Shown one piece after another: positions 37,618 through 49,114 of a stretch of 64,000 nucleotides of DNA; positions within the stretch are counted from its first letter, which is position 1, and each line of letters starts with the position of its first letter. The stretch lies in the NCBI GenBank assembly GCA_943737045.1, contig CALSFV010000232.1, positions 434,001-498,000 of the forward strand, written 5' to 3'. Source of the stretch: Parapristionchus giblindavisi. Taxonomy: Eukaryota; Nematoda; Chromadorea; Rhabditida; Diplogasteridae. The notes below the pieces were generated by a model. The model saw only the letters and a program-made list of their open reading frames with translations, made no database searches and was not told where the DNA came from. A program made the position numbers and the translations under genes.

Positions 37618-37844
37618 ACACAATTGTCCCCATCGTTCGACGCACCCTTCGCACCACATACAGTATCCACAGTACGCACCACGCACACAACGGGCCGTGC
37701 AAAAAATTGTGTTTCGCAGTAGGAATTATTCTATGACTTTCGTTAATTTTGCCATGTTGACATCACCAAACGAATACCCCCAAACAGTTATTGATTAATT
37801 TTTTTAGTAATCCTTATCTGCGGTCACTTTATTACTCATACAAT

Positions 37845-38009
37845 TTCTCTGTTAACGAGAGTGCTTTACACGATGAAGAGACCGTATCTTTTCCCATTAA
37901 AGGCACACGCCGAGCTGATTTTACGCTCCGCTCTGACCACACTCTCTCGTAGACAAAGAAAGCGTGAGAGTTTGACCAGAGTTTCAAATTAGCTCGGGCT
38001 GTGGTCTAA
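37845..38009. mobile_element. Two abutting MITE remnants
   Basis: 37845-37896 resembles the centre of the GGGWGCGTWACCTC family (TCTGTTAACGAGAG, GAAGAGACCG). 37897-38009 is an AGGGACACCC-family element starting at TTAA 37897-37900. The rest of 38010-38846 shows no gene. Confidence 0.55.
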
Positions 38010-38846
38010 ACAAATGTTCGCATACAAATTTATCACAAGCGAGTTTCGATCACCATTCCAGAGCTTAAACTCACGCTAGATATGGAAATAATGGGATTAT
38101 GATAAAGTTTTTTTCTCCAAAATCTTCGATGTCCACCGCAAAATCAACCATGAGCAAGCTAAATGGGATATATTTGCTTGGCAATTAATAAGCATAAAGA
38201 TAGCAAAAGAATGAACATATTGATTGTTACAAACGTGATTGAATCAATTGGAAAAGTTCAGGTGTACTTTCACTAATAGGGTTAATAGGGATGTCCAATC
38301 AATAATACATCCTCTAACATTCGCACATCACGAAATATTTTTTTCAAAAATCAAATTGTTCGTCTGGGAAGATTTCTAACGATTCACAATGAGCGCTTAT
38401 AGATTGACATAAAAGGCGCTTAAATATTCTACAGAAGAACGAAGTTACCGATAATGGTCCATAGTTTTGAGGGTCCGACACTACTTTCGAAGCCAAGATG
38501 AGGGTCTTAAATTCATAAATCGATCTTCAATTGGGGCCGGAATAAGTACCACCTTCTTCCCGTCCCTTTCACGCTATTCATCTATTCCTAAATGTAGATT
38601 TAACTAGGATCATCTAATCGATAACTGAGGAAAGTATAGTTAATAGATAATGAGTTATCCCTTTGGGCAACTTTTTCAGTAGTCATTTAGTGATTTCGAC
38701 CGATAAAGATCGTTGATCAATGAAGAATGACTCAATAATGTGCAAATTTAATTTAATTTAATTTATTTTGTGATGATTATCATGCACCCAGATGAATGGT
38801 TCTCTTTCATTCTCGATCATTCATTACTACCACTTCATGTTCAAGC

Positions 38847-41800
38847 ATGCGGTTCTTCGCTCTCCTTCCTCTGCTCGTTTGGATACTCCATGTAAGTCCT
38901 TCGCGCTATGAGATACCTTAAAGGACCTTAAACCTTAAACCTTAAGACTTAAACCTTAAACCTTAAACCTTAATACTTAAACCTTAAACCTTAAACCTTA
39001 ATACTTAAACCTTAAACCTTAATACTTAAACCTTAAACCTTAAACCTTAAACCTTAAACCTTAAACCTTAAACCTTAATACTTAAACCTTAAACCTTAAA
39101 CCTTAAAGACATTAAAGTATTACCTCGATATCCTCCTAAGCCTACAGCTCTTAAACTCGCACGGGCTGTACTGTAAAAGGCTGTAAAATAAAAAAAGGAA
39201 AATATAATAGCAATGATTTTCAGTTGAAGACGACGAATGCAACAATTCTACCGATAAGCCAGGCACCTGCAGCCGATACCGGGACTTCCACGACACTTCC
39301 TTTGATCGCAACCATGACAGCTACAGCCGAGTCCACGACAGCTGTAGACGCGCCTAAGAAAGCTGCAGTAGCGTCCATGATACCTGCTGCCGAGTCCACC
39401 ACTGCTACAGACAATTCCACGACAACTGCAGACAAGTCCACGACAGCTGTAGACGCGCCTAAGAAAGCGGCAGTAGCGTCCATGATACCTGCTGCCGAGT
39501 CCACCACTGCTACAGACAATTCCACGACAACTGCAGACAAGTCCACGACAGCTGTAGACGCGCCTAAGAAAGCTGCAGTAGCGTCCATGATACCTGCTGC
39601 CGAGTCCACCACTGCTACAGACAATTCCACGACAACTGCAGACAAGTCCACGACAACTGCAGCCGAGTCTACGACAACTGCAGCCGAGCCCACTACAGCG
39701 GCAGACAAGCGCAATCCGGCAAATACAAATACAATAATGACAACAACGACAAGTGTAGTGGAGCCCAGTAAGAGAACGGATTCTCCAATGCCAGTCCAGC
39801 CCACGGAGAACACAAACAATGGTTCTGGAACTACACCAAGAACAAACTCGCCCTCGACACGAACTACAACAAATGATGTAAGGGTGAGCTCGATTGAATT
39901 CAGTTTGCACATAGCATATATTCCTTTTGAAAAGACTCATCAAACAGAAGATATTTAGAAAATATGTATACAATTACCGAATTATCCCGATATTTTCTGA
40001 TTTTGTTGTAACAAGACCACCGCGCACATTCATTTAAATAACGCAAAATTAATCAATCCTATAATACATTTCAGCCCAACGCAGTCAACGAAGTAATGAC
40101 AACCTCTCCACAGGGTACATTATTCCATGATTTGTCAATCAATAATGATTTACCAATCCATAGATCAATTTGTTGCAGATACGGATACAGCTGCTCCACC
40201 TTCGGCGTATGATTATTGATTTATTGATCAATTCATCGGTCGGAAATGCATTTATGCACTGGACTCTTTCTAATAAACTACACCTTTTCCAAAGATGATG
40301 AAATAGCAAATATTTTTACAGCCATATCGCGCTTTACGCCATCGTGCCGATCGTCATATTTCTCGTTCTTCAAGTGATCGCTGGTGTTGCATTCCTAGTC
40401 TTGAAGGTATACTGTAAATGTTGATGAAGGTATACTGTAGGTATATTGTACGATCTTGCTCGATAGCCTTTCCTATAGGCAGCTCGTATCGTCGCCTTTC
40501 CTTTTTGTGAACTAAAAAGCAATGCAAAAATATGTTAATAGTGATCGTTGACTTATCCGAACAAAAAAATGAAATTTGAGAACGAGCATGACAATTAACA
40601 TAATTTTTATTATTTATTAATTTCATAAAACGAAGAAAGACAAAGGTGACAGGTAGCGTAGAGAGATTGTATGATGGGGCTGTGTAAAATGTACGCTTGT
40701 GCGCCTTTTGATATACTTTAGTAATTAAGTAAATTCAATAATAACCCATAAAAATTAATTAAACACACATCCGAACTAATTTGGAGCTCGTATTGTTCTC
40801 TCGCTTTCTTTGTCTGCGAGTGAGCATTATCAGAACAGAGAGTAAAAGTAGTTGTGCCTTTAAGAAACTCCATAAGGTGAAGCCTGCTGCATCTGGAGCG
40901 CCTAAGAAATTAGGAAACAACAAACCTACCGCCTCTGATACCAAAGGTAAATCAATTCTATGAGTAAGTCCCGAAATGAGAATCGTGAAGTTATAATATT
41001 CTTTATTCGAAATGTCCATAAATTCCAGAGACCAAGACCAGCACGCATACCAAATCGGGCAAGCCTGTCGCCTCATCATACGTGATGCCCCGTGCCCTCA
41101 GAGAACCGACGCCCAAATCGGCATCGAAGCCGACTCCTCTCGTACCTCCAACGGCCGCAGTGGTACATACGCAACCCGCCCCGGAACCTGCTCAAAAACC
41201 AGTTGTACTGTGTTATTCTATCAAGCCGGTTTCCATGATGATGATGCTTTCAGAAACCGCCACCATTCCGTATACCTGCGAAGGATATTACATTCCTAGG
41301 CCCTCTTAAGATGAAGAAACGATTTAGAGGAGATTTTGTAAATTTGAATTAAATTATACAATTTTAAATTTATTATATTTTGTATTTTCAGGAGCACGAT
41401 TATGAAAATGATAATAGTCCCCAGAAAAAGTTTTCTGGTGAGATCGAATTTGCTCCTGATCTAAATGAAGCCGTGGCGATCGGTAAAGGAATTGAAGAAT
41501 ATGAGGTTAGTTATTGATTTATTTATGGATACTGTAGAATACTGTATTGATACTGCTGGGATACTGTAGAATTTTTAGGATACTATAAGGATACTGTAGA
41601 ATAATGTAGGGAAATTGTAGAATACTGTAGGGATACTGCAGAATACTGTAGGGATACTATAGATTACTGTTGGGATATTGTAGAATACTGTAGGGTTACT
41701 ATAGATTACTGTAGGGATACTGTAGAAAGTGTAGGGATATTGTAGAATACTGTACTGTAATACAAACTTATCCATTCAGGATACCGATAGCAGCAAGCGT

Positions 41801-42069
41801 GACGACGCCTCTATTTCTACTGCAGCGAACGGTGAATACCTCGCGGTGAGTATGGTAGCCTATCTGAGTGGGATACGGTAGCTAACAAGATTACTGTGTT
41901 CGATTATTTGCAGAATCTCAACCTTGCTGACTTTGGCATCAAGATCGCGGATGAGAGTGTGAGTTAAATAAATTAGTAAACTACAATTTATACATTTTCA
42001 ATTCAGGTTTTCATCTCCCCGGCAGTGAAGGCTAAGAATAAAAAAGCAGAAGGGACGTCTGCAAATTAG
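38847..42069 (+). CDS. Mucin-like single-pass membrane protein, 11 exons
   Basis: Exons: 38847-38891 (signal peptide MRFFALLPLLVWILH), 39224-39877, 40075-40114, 40179-40206, 40322-40406, 40865-40946, 41029 to about 41165-41210, 41392-41505, 41780-41845, 41914-41958, 42007-42069 (TAG). Phases join at every junction I could place. Exon 2 encodes a Thr/Ala/Ser-rich segment with a 35-residue (105-bp) unit repeated three times, containing TTAVDAPKKAAVASMIPAAE. It is expected to be heavily O-glycosylated. Exon 5 is the membrane segment (LYAIVPIVIFLVLQVIAGVA). Exons 6-11 form a Lys/Pro-rich then acidic cytoplasmic tail (EIEFAPDLNEAVAIG). Exon 7 has several possible GTAC donors. If unspliced it reads to TAA at 41307-41309, giving a shorter tail. 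No known family. The acceptor of exon 6 lies on the edge of a MITE. Confidence 0.8.
38919..39115. repeat. (CCTTAAA)n heptamer repeat in intron 1
   Basis: About 27 units of CCTTAAA with variants TACTTAA and GACTTAA. It is not the nematode telomere unit TTAGGC. It lies between the signal-peptide exon and the Thr-rich exon. Confidence 0.9.
39338..39652 (+). repeat. 105-bp in-frame coding minisatellite, 3 copies
   Basis: Period 105 bp, measured from the GCGCCTAAGAAAG landmark at 39350, 39455 and 39560. Copies differ at very few bases, so they are recently expanded or homogenised. The unit encodes 35 residues and keeps the frame in any copy number. Confidence 0.9.
40759..40863. mobile_element. 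TTAA-flanked MITE whose right end supplies a splice acceptor
   Basis: AGGGACACCC-family element between TTAA 40759-40762 and TTAA 40860-40863. The last A of the right TTAA plus G40864 form the AG acceptor (TGTGCCTTTAAG) of exon 6 of the mucin-like gene. Confidence 0.7.
41515..41760. repeat. Intronic tandem repeat of GATACTGTAG-type units
   Basis: Irregular repeats of ATACTGTAGAATACTGTAGG in the intron after exon 8 of the mucin-like gene. The antisense 66-residue frame here is an artefact. Confidence 0.8.
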
Positions 42070-43650
42070 CTAGTATTAATAATTATTTATTGATTAATAA
42101 TTGTTTATTGATTTGCGTTGTTCAGGAGACAATTGATCGACCAATACTGTAGCAGGGAGTTCTTCGGGAGATTCAATCAATCAAGCAATCAATCAATAAT
42201 TGATCTACCCCTCTTCCCCTACACTCTCTATTATGTATTCAAGTCGATAAATGAGTTTCTGTGCTTTATCATTTTCTAAAGGAAAAACAAACAATCCATG
42301 CAACTAAACATGATAACAAGACAAAAATACAATATTATAGAGTATAAGATAGAGTAAGCCAGGGCAGGAAGAAATTGCTCGCAATTTCTTCTGAGATTCT
42401 TCTGAGATCTGATATATTTTTCTCCGTTCAAGAAAACAGTCGTGATCTAAATTGGTGATTATGAACTATTGACTCATTTTGCTCTGTTAATCCTGCTTTT
42501 AGAACCATTTATGTTCGAGCCCTACATGAATCGTGCACTTTATGATATCAAATTGGTGCATTTGAACACTTTATCAAGATCAAATTGAAAGAACAAATAA
42601 TGAAATTACTAATTAAAATCATTGTTTCTTTAAAAACTGTCATTAAAGGGGATCTGTTTTCTTTAATTCTTCTCCTTTCATATCCTTATGATCAGCTATA
42701 GATGCAGTACTTCAATGTCAGATCCGCTACTCTTTGATATTTTTCAAAGCGAGTGGCAAGAGAATCCAGTTATTGTGCGTATAAAATGTAGTTGCATAAG
42801 AAAATTACACTGGGCGCTAAAGAACGGAAGTCGCTCAAAGGCTAGATCTCGCCCCTTCTCTCGATTGTCTCTCCGTTGCCTCTCCCTAACCCGGCTGACC
42901 TTCGCCGCGCGCTATTTGATATATAAAAGAGATGGGCATACACTCAGCTGAAAGGTACTTAATAGTAAGCATACGATTTGCTAGCTCAGTCGGATAAGAT
43001 GGCGATATGCTTACATATAAGCATGGGCAAATGCTTACCGGGTTGCTTACATGAAAGAAACAACTCGGCAAAAGATTGCGATAGAATGAGGGACCGAACC
43101 ACCGACCTACCGATAGCTAGTGAAGGCGCTTACCACTGCTCCACCTAACTATGTAGCTGTGACTAGTATAACTCAAAGTCTATTCCGGGACGCGAACGCA
43201 CGCCTCTTTCTATTTAAGCATACGCTATGCTTAAATATAAGCATCTCTCTTCTAAGCATACGTTTTGCTTAACTATAAGCGATCGTGTCGCTAAGCAAAT
43301 GCGTAAGCAACGCATTTTGCTAAGCATCTTTGAGCTCAGTGTAGTTTCTGAACCATGCAAAACAAGAAAGTCTCTTCTACAAATAAAACAAGAGATTTTT
43401 ATACGCTCAATAACACGGTTTCATTTCATAATTTATTATTCAATGTTTATTTTAGTATCCGGAAATCACAATTGACACCGGAAGATTGGTGCTTATTGAG
43501 ACTGATACTCGGTAAACATGTACTCTTTTTCATTAGTGTTAAAAAACTGTTTGACACCTGCTTTATCACTGGTATACATAGCATCGGAGAGACAATCGAG
43601 AGGCGGGGCGAGATCTAGCCTTTGAGCGAGAAAACATTTTTGAGAAAATA
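42070..43650. repeat. Foldback remnant with AAGCAT-rich centre and tRNA-like insert
   Basis: 42835-42890 (CTCAAAGGCTAGATCTCGCC, CTCTCGATTGTCTCTCCG) is inverted at 43570-43640. Between them, 42965-43335 is rich in TAAGCATACG / CTTACATATAAGC inverted units. 43075-43150 on the minus strand resembles a tRNA (GGAGCAGTGGTAAGCGCC, GGTGGTTCGGTCCC). A stub of the TTGACCGTATAAAAT-type element lies near 42775. 42070-42680 shows no feature. Confidence 0.5.
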
Positions 43651-43939
43651 TGACCCAAACAAAAAATTGTTGGTCAAAATTTTTTTTGTCCCAGCCTCGA
43701 ATGCCAGCAATCACATCTGTTCACTTTTCAACCAAAGCACTACTTCTATGTTTTCCAAGATTAAAATACCCACTTTTTCAGAGAATATTTTTTTTCACTC
43801 ATGATACGTTGTAAATGCAGATATGATATTGAACAAGAACAAGAGAAATGAGGAGATACTCAAGGAGAACTTCGAGTTACATAGTAAATAGTATTTTCAT
43901 GATTCATACACTTTTTTTCAATGTATAAGAAGGTGGATA

Positions 43940-44080
43940 TTATACTCTGGTATTTCCAGACTAGTAGTTTACTTATCTTTCAGACTAGCCGTAGATTTGC
44001 AAGTGTACGGCTAGTTAAACGCTTACTGAAATAAAAGTTTACTGAAATTGGTGTGGTATACGGTAATGCATTTCGTCAAA
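43940..44080. repeat. Half copy of a CTCTGGTATTTC-type element
   Basis: TACTCTGGTATTTCCAGACT start, ACGGCTAGTTAAACG and GTAATGCATTTCGTCAAAT blocks, parallel to 5901-6010. Confidence 0.55.
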
Positions 44081-44274
44081 TATGTAAATCACGAACTATT
44101 TTTTTAAAATAATTTCACTCATTATGAATTCCTTCCACGGCAGCAATGTGAAGTGTATTAATAAACAAACTTCTGCTAACACAATGCAAACTTTTTTATC
44201 GCAAAATTGGATAATCAAGAAAACATTTAAATAATGGACAAGTATATTAGGGCAAGTATGACGATCTTGGGGGG

Positions 44275-44860
44275 GGGGGGTGACATTTCAGCAACCGACA
44301 TTTCGGCAACCGACATTTCAGCAACCGCATTTCAGCAACCGACATTTCGGCAACGGGGCATAACTCGGTTCATAGGGGTCATAGAAACTTGGGATGGGTA
44401 TCATTGTGATCACCATCAGTAACACTACCGTAACCTACCGTAACCCAGTTCGGTGGGTCAGATCAAGTTCGGTGGGTCAGATCGGGGTATAACTCGGTTC
44501 GTAGAGGTCATAGAAACACGAGCAGGGTATCAATGTGATCAGCATCAGCAACACTACCGTAATCTGCCGTAACCCAGTTCGGCGGGTCAGATCAAGTTCG
44601 GTGGGTCAGATTTCACAAAAAAATGACGGAACAGCCACTACTTGTGCGAAATCATTATCAGCAATTGCAAACTGCAGTAATCTACCGTAACCCGGTTCGG
44701 TGGGTCAGATCAAGTTCCGCGTGTCAGATTAAACTAAAAATTGTCGGAATGGCCACTACGTGTGCGTTATCATTATGAGCTATTGCAAACGACCGTAATC
44801 TACCGTAACCCGGTTCGGTGGGTCAGATCAAGTGCGATGTGTCATATTACCCTCTCGTTT
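44275..44860. repeat. Short tandem and ~120-170-bp dispersed direct repeats
   Basis: 44281-44352: four units of CATTTCGGCAACCGA type after a G-run at 44270-44280. 44430-44860: four spaced copies of GTAACCCGGTTCGGTGGGTC followed by AGATCAAGTTCG. Inverted relatives at 57180-57310 read GACCCACCGAACCGGGTTAC. No coding function seen. Confidence 0.65.
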
Positions 44861-45597
44861 TCACCCCACATTAGTTACTTTTACTTTATTACATTTGCTT
44901 GTTCTTCAACTATTGCCTCATCATTTTAAATGTATGGTAAATTAAATTAAATTAAAATATATGCAAACACGTCAACTTTATCGATTCAAAGTAGTTTCAG
45001 AGGTCAATTTATTTCAAAACGAAAAAAATTATGCTATTATCGACATGATGATTGAGGCAATCCTTTTCGCAGGCGCCGAAATTGTTTTCTTAAATGATAC
45101 AAATAACAGGATTAAAAAAATTTATGAAACCTTTCTGGATGGATTTTTTCAGAATAAAAACCAGCGAGAACTGTGGGGGGAATCAATTGAGAAGAGAACC
45201 TGGAAAATTGGAGCTAAACGTATTCTAGTTTACGTTCTGTGTTTTTTTAAAGAAAACTTTGCCGATCTTTTTGTGTTCAAATAATGTTACTTGCTACTGG
45301 CATTATGAGCCTAATGACGAGACATCGAATTGGAAGAAAAATACGAGCATTGATAGGGGGATGTGATGAGCGATCCGGAGAGCTGAAAATCAAATTGTCT
45401 TGCTAATAAGGAAAGTCAATTCTTTAAAAATATTTTAGAAGAATATTTCAGCAATCGTCGGCGACGTGAGACGTGAATGCAAAATCATTTGGTTAATACT
45501 TGAAAGGAAATATACTGATCATGTGAGCAACACAATAATGCAATACATCAATATTGCGTTCATGGATTCAATATACCATTAACCAATAGTTTCTCAG
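44861..45597. other. No supported gene
   Basis: One 107-codon + frame (44961-45284; NRIKKIYETFLDGFFQNKNQ) has a protein-like composition, but it has no splice context, paralog or motif I recognise. Left uncalled. Confidence 0.3.
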
Positions 45598-45648
45598 GTA
45601 TGGCTGACTCATTGGGGATACACAAGCGTGTGGCCGAGAAATTATACT
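45598..45648 (+). pseudogene. Single-exon fragment of M14 carboxypeptidase
   Basis: After acceptor TTTCTCAG the frame reads VWLTHWGYTSVWPRNYT, matching exon 36879-36935. The preceding ~70 bp of intron is also similar to 36800-36870, so this is a DNA-level duplicate. It keeps Trp where the other copy has TAG. No neighbouring exons. Confidence 0.7.
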
Positions 45649-45713
45649 ACACTCTCACTACTCACTAAATCATACTCTCACTACTATCTCTCTCTCATCT
45701 CTCCTATCATAAG

Positions 45714-45820
45714 CATCGTTACATTTGCCTTACGTGCCTACGCCGTAACCTCCGCCGTAACGACGGAGAGGCGGCGGAGGAGATTACGGCGTAGGCACGT
45801 AAGGCAAATGCAACGTTGCA
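45714..45820. mobile_element. GC-rich palindromic MITE, GTTACATTTGC family (copy 3)
   Basis: CATCGTTACATTTGCCTTAC to GTAAGGCAAATGCAACG. The central hairpin CGGAGAGGCGGCGGAG is typical of the family. Inserted about 65 bp downstream of the carboxypeptidase exon fragment. Confidence 0.75.
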
Positions 45821-45872
45821 ATACTCGTTACTCTCATAGTCAGCGATGTGAAGATTGTCTCGTGGCTCTCAC

Positions 45873-46209
45873 ATGGCTCGTTAAAAAATAGTGGAAATCC
45901 GAAATCGGCGACTTTCCACCCGGAAAGTCGAAAATGAACACAGGGAATTTGAATTCGCGCGCGTGCAAAAAGGCGCGGGAATTCAAATTCCGACTTTCCG
46001 TCATCGATTTTTACCAGTTAAAATGGAAATTCAACTTCTGCTCGCTAAAATATGAAAATTCGCTGTCGGAAAGTCGGAATTTGAATTCCCGCAAATATTT
46101 GCGCGCGAGCCAATTCAAATTTCGTGTTTCCATTTTCGACTTTTCGGGTACTTTTTTTAACGGGTGGAAAGTCGCCGATTTCGGTTTCCACAATTTTTTA
46201 ACGAGCCAT
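45873..46209. mobile_element. Foldback MITE with TGGCTCGTTAAAAAAT ends
   Basis: Inverted ends TGGCTCGTTAAAAAAT(A/T)GTGG. Arms contain GGAAAGTCGGAATTTGAATT in both orientations and local CGCGCGCG-rich stretches. The 99-residue frame inside (45934-46233) is an artefact of the palindrome. Confidence 0.7.
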
Positions 46210-46328
46210 CAATCACAGCCGGCTGTGAAGTGAAGATCACAAGGAGACTCAAAAGAAAAAAAGAAAAAGAAAAAAAGAAGGAACAGAAAAATAAGCATAC
46301 ATGTAACAGCTTTCATTTCAGGAGTACA

Positions 46329-47286
46329 GTGTAGCCTAAAAGTCATGGGACACTTTTTCCTTATTTTATAACTTTTGATCCAGAAAAGCAATCAAGCTGA
46401 TCTTTTCAGTCAATGTACAATTTACATTTATTTATTTAGTGAAAGATCCTGTTCTTCTGAAACATTGTGAGAGTGGAGACCCCCACTAGGGCTGCATAGT
46501 CACACAATCCGGAATGGCTCCGATTCCGATTTCAAGCTGTAGCAGTGTCGCAACTTTGACCCCCAAAATTTATAACTCAGCTTATACGTGCTAACAATCC
46601 GTTCTAAGTGCTGAAATGATCCTAGTGGCGAGTAATATTTATCCCCCGATTATGGTTGTCATAGCTCGTCATTTGCCCTCAGGGCATGAAATAATTTTTT
46701 TTAGTGAGGACCGATTTTGGGACCCTACCGTTCAGAGGGCGGGTCTTCTAAAATTATGGTTCCTGAGCAAGCTGCGATGCAATATATCATATATTAATTT
46801 CCCTTATTTTGGTTTAGTTTCGATTCCTTTCAGACCCGCAGCAAACGTTATGCTGAGGTCTACTCGGTGCGCGCACTTGCACTTTCTCTCTTACTGCTCT
46901 CGCCCCTGGGCCTCTATTGATGAAATCTCTTAGTTTCATAGCACCTATGTATGTTAGAGATGTTCACAAAAGTTTTTATACTATTGCTGAACTTCGATCT
47001 TTGATCTTTGTATTTTGATCTTTTATCGCTGAAACCGAGTAGACTTCAGCATAACGTTTGCTGCGGGTCTGAAAGGAATCGGAAAGAAATGTAAATTTTC
47101 AAAAAAAAAGTGTATTTCGACACGTCATCACTACTCATCAGTGAACTAATTTAATTAAACCAACACATCATGGTCATATTCCCTGATAAATTCTGTACAT
47201 TGACTGAAAAGATCAGCTTGATTGCTTTTATGGATCAAAACTTATAAAATAATTTTAAAAAAGTGTCCCATGACTTTTAGGCTACG
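46329..47286. mobile_element. Foldback element with GTAGCCTAAAAGTCATGGGA ends (copy 1)
   Basis: The outer ends are inverted (GCCTAAAAGTCATGGGACA and its complement). The arms share AAAGCAATCAAGCTGATCTT, the centre shares TCAGACCCGCAGCAAACGTT in both orientations. Copy 2 is 52101-53588, larger and carrying a hAT-like insertion. It preserves the empty site of that insertion near 46590. Confidence 0.7.
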
Positions 47287-47415
47287 CTCTTGGCTCAATC
47301 TTAGATGAAGAATCGCCACGAACTCCCAGCAGTTCGTCCAATGTAGGGATTTAGGCTACACGGTTGGCTCAATCTTCGATGAAGCCTCACCACAAACTCC
47401 CAGCAGTTTTTCCCA
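47282..47415. repeat. ~70-bp direct duplication beyond the last exon
   Basis: GGCTACGCTCTTGGCTCAAT and GGCTACACGGTTGGCTCAAT begin two ~70-bp units that both continue with AACTCCCAGCAGTT. A diverged third match lies near 52070-52105. It probably represents the duplicated 3' flank of the gene ending at 47424. Confidence 0.6.
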
Positions 47416-47423
47416 GTAGGGAT

Positions 47424-48793
47424 TCATGGCGGGCTGAGTTGCGGAATCGTTGAAGGAGCTTGAGGAGCGGGAGCGGGAGCGTGGGAGCTCTGTTGAAGCT
47501 GAATGAAAATAATCCATGATTAATCCAGGATGAATGCTTCGAGAGGCAAAATATTTACGCGAGGTAGAGAGATAAATATGATATATAAGTAAAGTATTAA
47601 CTAGTATATGACATTAATTATATTTAATTAGAAAATTAATATATTAAGTATCATTAAATTTTTACTAAAGTTTCGACTTTTTTAAGTTCGAGGTGCGTTA
47701 GAATAAAAGACGGCACAATCCGTTTCTAGAATTTTCCGTTTTTGCGGGAAATTATTTTCGGGAAATGTCCTGGAAAAATTTTTTTTTTATTTTTCGCAAA
47801 AATTTTTCGTGTTTAGCTCTTATAAGAAATCTAATTTCTGACATAAGAGATAAACAGATAATAGTTCGCAGAAAGTCGCACTTAAACCTTTTTTTTACTT
47901 TCATTCTGGAAATGGTTCTTTGAATAGCCTCATAATATTTGCGCACTTCTAGAAAGCATTGGTGAAAAACTTTATTTCGAAATTATGTTTATCATCTTTT
48001 GCTTTTGCTTTCTCCAAATATTGACCGTATAAAACACACTTGTTTATTTGGTACGTGAGTAGCCAGCAACAGCTACATTGTGTTTTTATGTTTAGAGAGA
48101 GAGAGCACAAGTGTGATAGAAAGTAGATCAGAGAGAGCGAGGAAGGAAGGGAGGAAAAAGTGGGATTCGATCGATAGTTATTTCTCTGTTTAGCAGCTAG
48201 TATTAAGGCAAATACACAGGTACATTTTATACGGACAATATGTGGGTTTGTTTTTCAAAACTACTCATTTACAATCATTTTCCTTCGAAAATGTTTATTT
48301 GCACAAAACGAATTTACTGAATTTTTTATCGGGAATTGGATTTTCGCTCGGGAATAGAATTCGAAATTCGAGAAATTTCGGAAAAGGCCATGAAATTTTT
48401 CACACCCATGATAGCAGCAAAAAAACAAACAAAAAATTGTGCGGCCCCTAAAAAGGCACGGGAAATTCGAGAAATTTTAAGTCCAGGAAATTTTTCACAC
48501 CCCTGATTACCATCCTAAGGATAAAATATTCTTTAGCAGCAAAAAAAAACAACAACAAGAAATTGTGCGGCTCCTAAACGGAAGTCCAAAATCATGAAAT
48601 ACGTGTTAACCTGCGCGCTAGCCTGCGTCTCATTCTTATGCTTCACTACTTCTTCTGTGACTTCTGTCTTTTCCTTTCCTCCGTATTGTTGTCTTGTCTT
48701 GCCTTTCTTGTCTTCCTCCTTCTGTTCGCGTTCTGCAGGTCTCTTTCGAAAATGCTTTATCATCCAGTACACTTCGAACACCACAATCGCTGT
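47424..48793 (-). CDS. 3' exons of a membrane protein gene, charged then Pro/Ala-rich tail
   Basis: Two minus exons in matching phase 0: 48611-48793 (61 codons; acceptor GTTTCAG, donor GTTAAC) and 47424-47498 (24 codons plus TGA). The first begins TAIVVFEVYWMIKHFRKRPA, which looks like the end of a membrane helix followed by a stop-transfer cluster. A Lys/Glu-rich stretch (EREQKEEDKKGKTRQQ) follows. The second encodes SSHAPAPAPQAPSTIPQLSP. Together they resemble the cytoplasmic tail of a type I membrane protein. The 1.1-kb intron holds a TA-flanked MITE (48021-48238). Upstream exons are uncertain; 49000-49088 (GWTLVVDHLPPQ, donor GTAAGT) is a candidate but its phase 1 end does not fit directly. 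Family unknown. Confidence 0.55.
48021..48238. mobile_element. TA-flanked MITE, TTGACCGTATAAAAT family (copy 3)
   Basis: TA 48019-48020 and 48239-48240, ends TTGACCGTATAAAACACAC and TTGTCCGTATAAAATGTAC. Lies in an intron of the membrane protein fragment. Confidence 0.8.
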
Positions 48794-48999
48794 CTGAAAC
48801 AGAATTATATATTACTATGATATAATATAATATAGTATAATAAAATATAATATAACCAGTAGCTAGCTCAGGAAAAGGTTGGAGCTCTCGTTAGTTTTTT
48901 TTTAAATTCTAGAATGTTAAAGGATGTTCTCGGGTTGGTGCATAAGTGTTTGGAAATTGTTTGATATACCCGCATCTCGTAACTGGAGTGTTTACTTAC

Positions 49000-49088
49000 T
49001 CTGCGGTGGTAGGTGGTCAACAACAAGAGTCCACCCTTCAGAATTGATAGTGTTGAGGAATTCAGTGTGTCTTTCCCACCTCTTCTCT
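49000..49088 (-). CDS. Possible exon, unidentified
   Basis: Minus frame WERHTEFLNTINSEGWTLVV followed by DHLPPQ, ending at a strong donor GTAAGTAAAC. The acceptor is ambiguous (several AG in a GA-rich run above 49080). It may belong to the gene at 47424-48793, but the phase does not match without another exon. Confidence 0.35.
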
Positions 49089-49114
49089 TACCTCTTCTTT
49101 TCTCACTCAACTAA

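Noticed and set aside
38919..39115. (CCTTAAA)n as an interstitial telomere
   Set aside because: Unit differs from the nematode telomere TTAGGC. It is an intronic heptamer repeat.
39220..39973. Long minus-strand ORFs (230-241 codons) over the Thr-rich exon
   Set aside because: They are shadows of the 105-bp repeat. The plus strand has a signal peptide, phase-matched exons and a membrane segment.
42965..43335. Regularly spaced AAGCAT repeats as a CRISPR-like array
   Set aside because: Eukaryotic context, irregular spacing, no constant spacer length. It is the centre of a foldback repeat.
45934..46233. 99-codon plus ORF
   Set aside because: Lies wholly within a palindromic MITE and reads its inverted arms.
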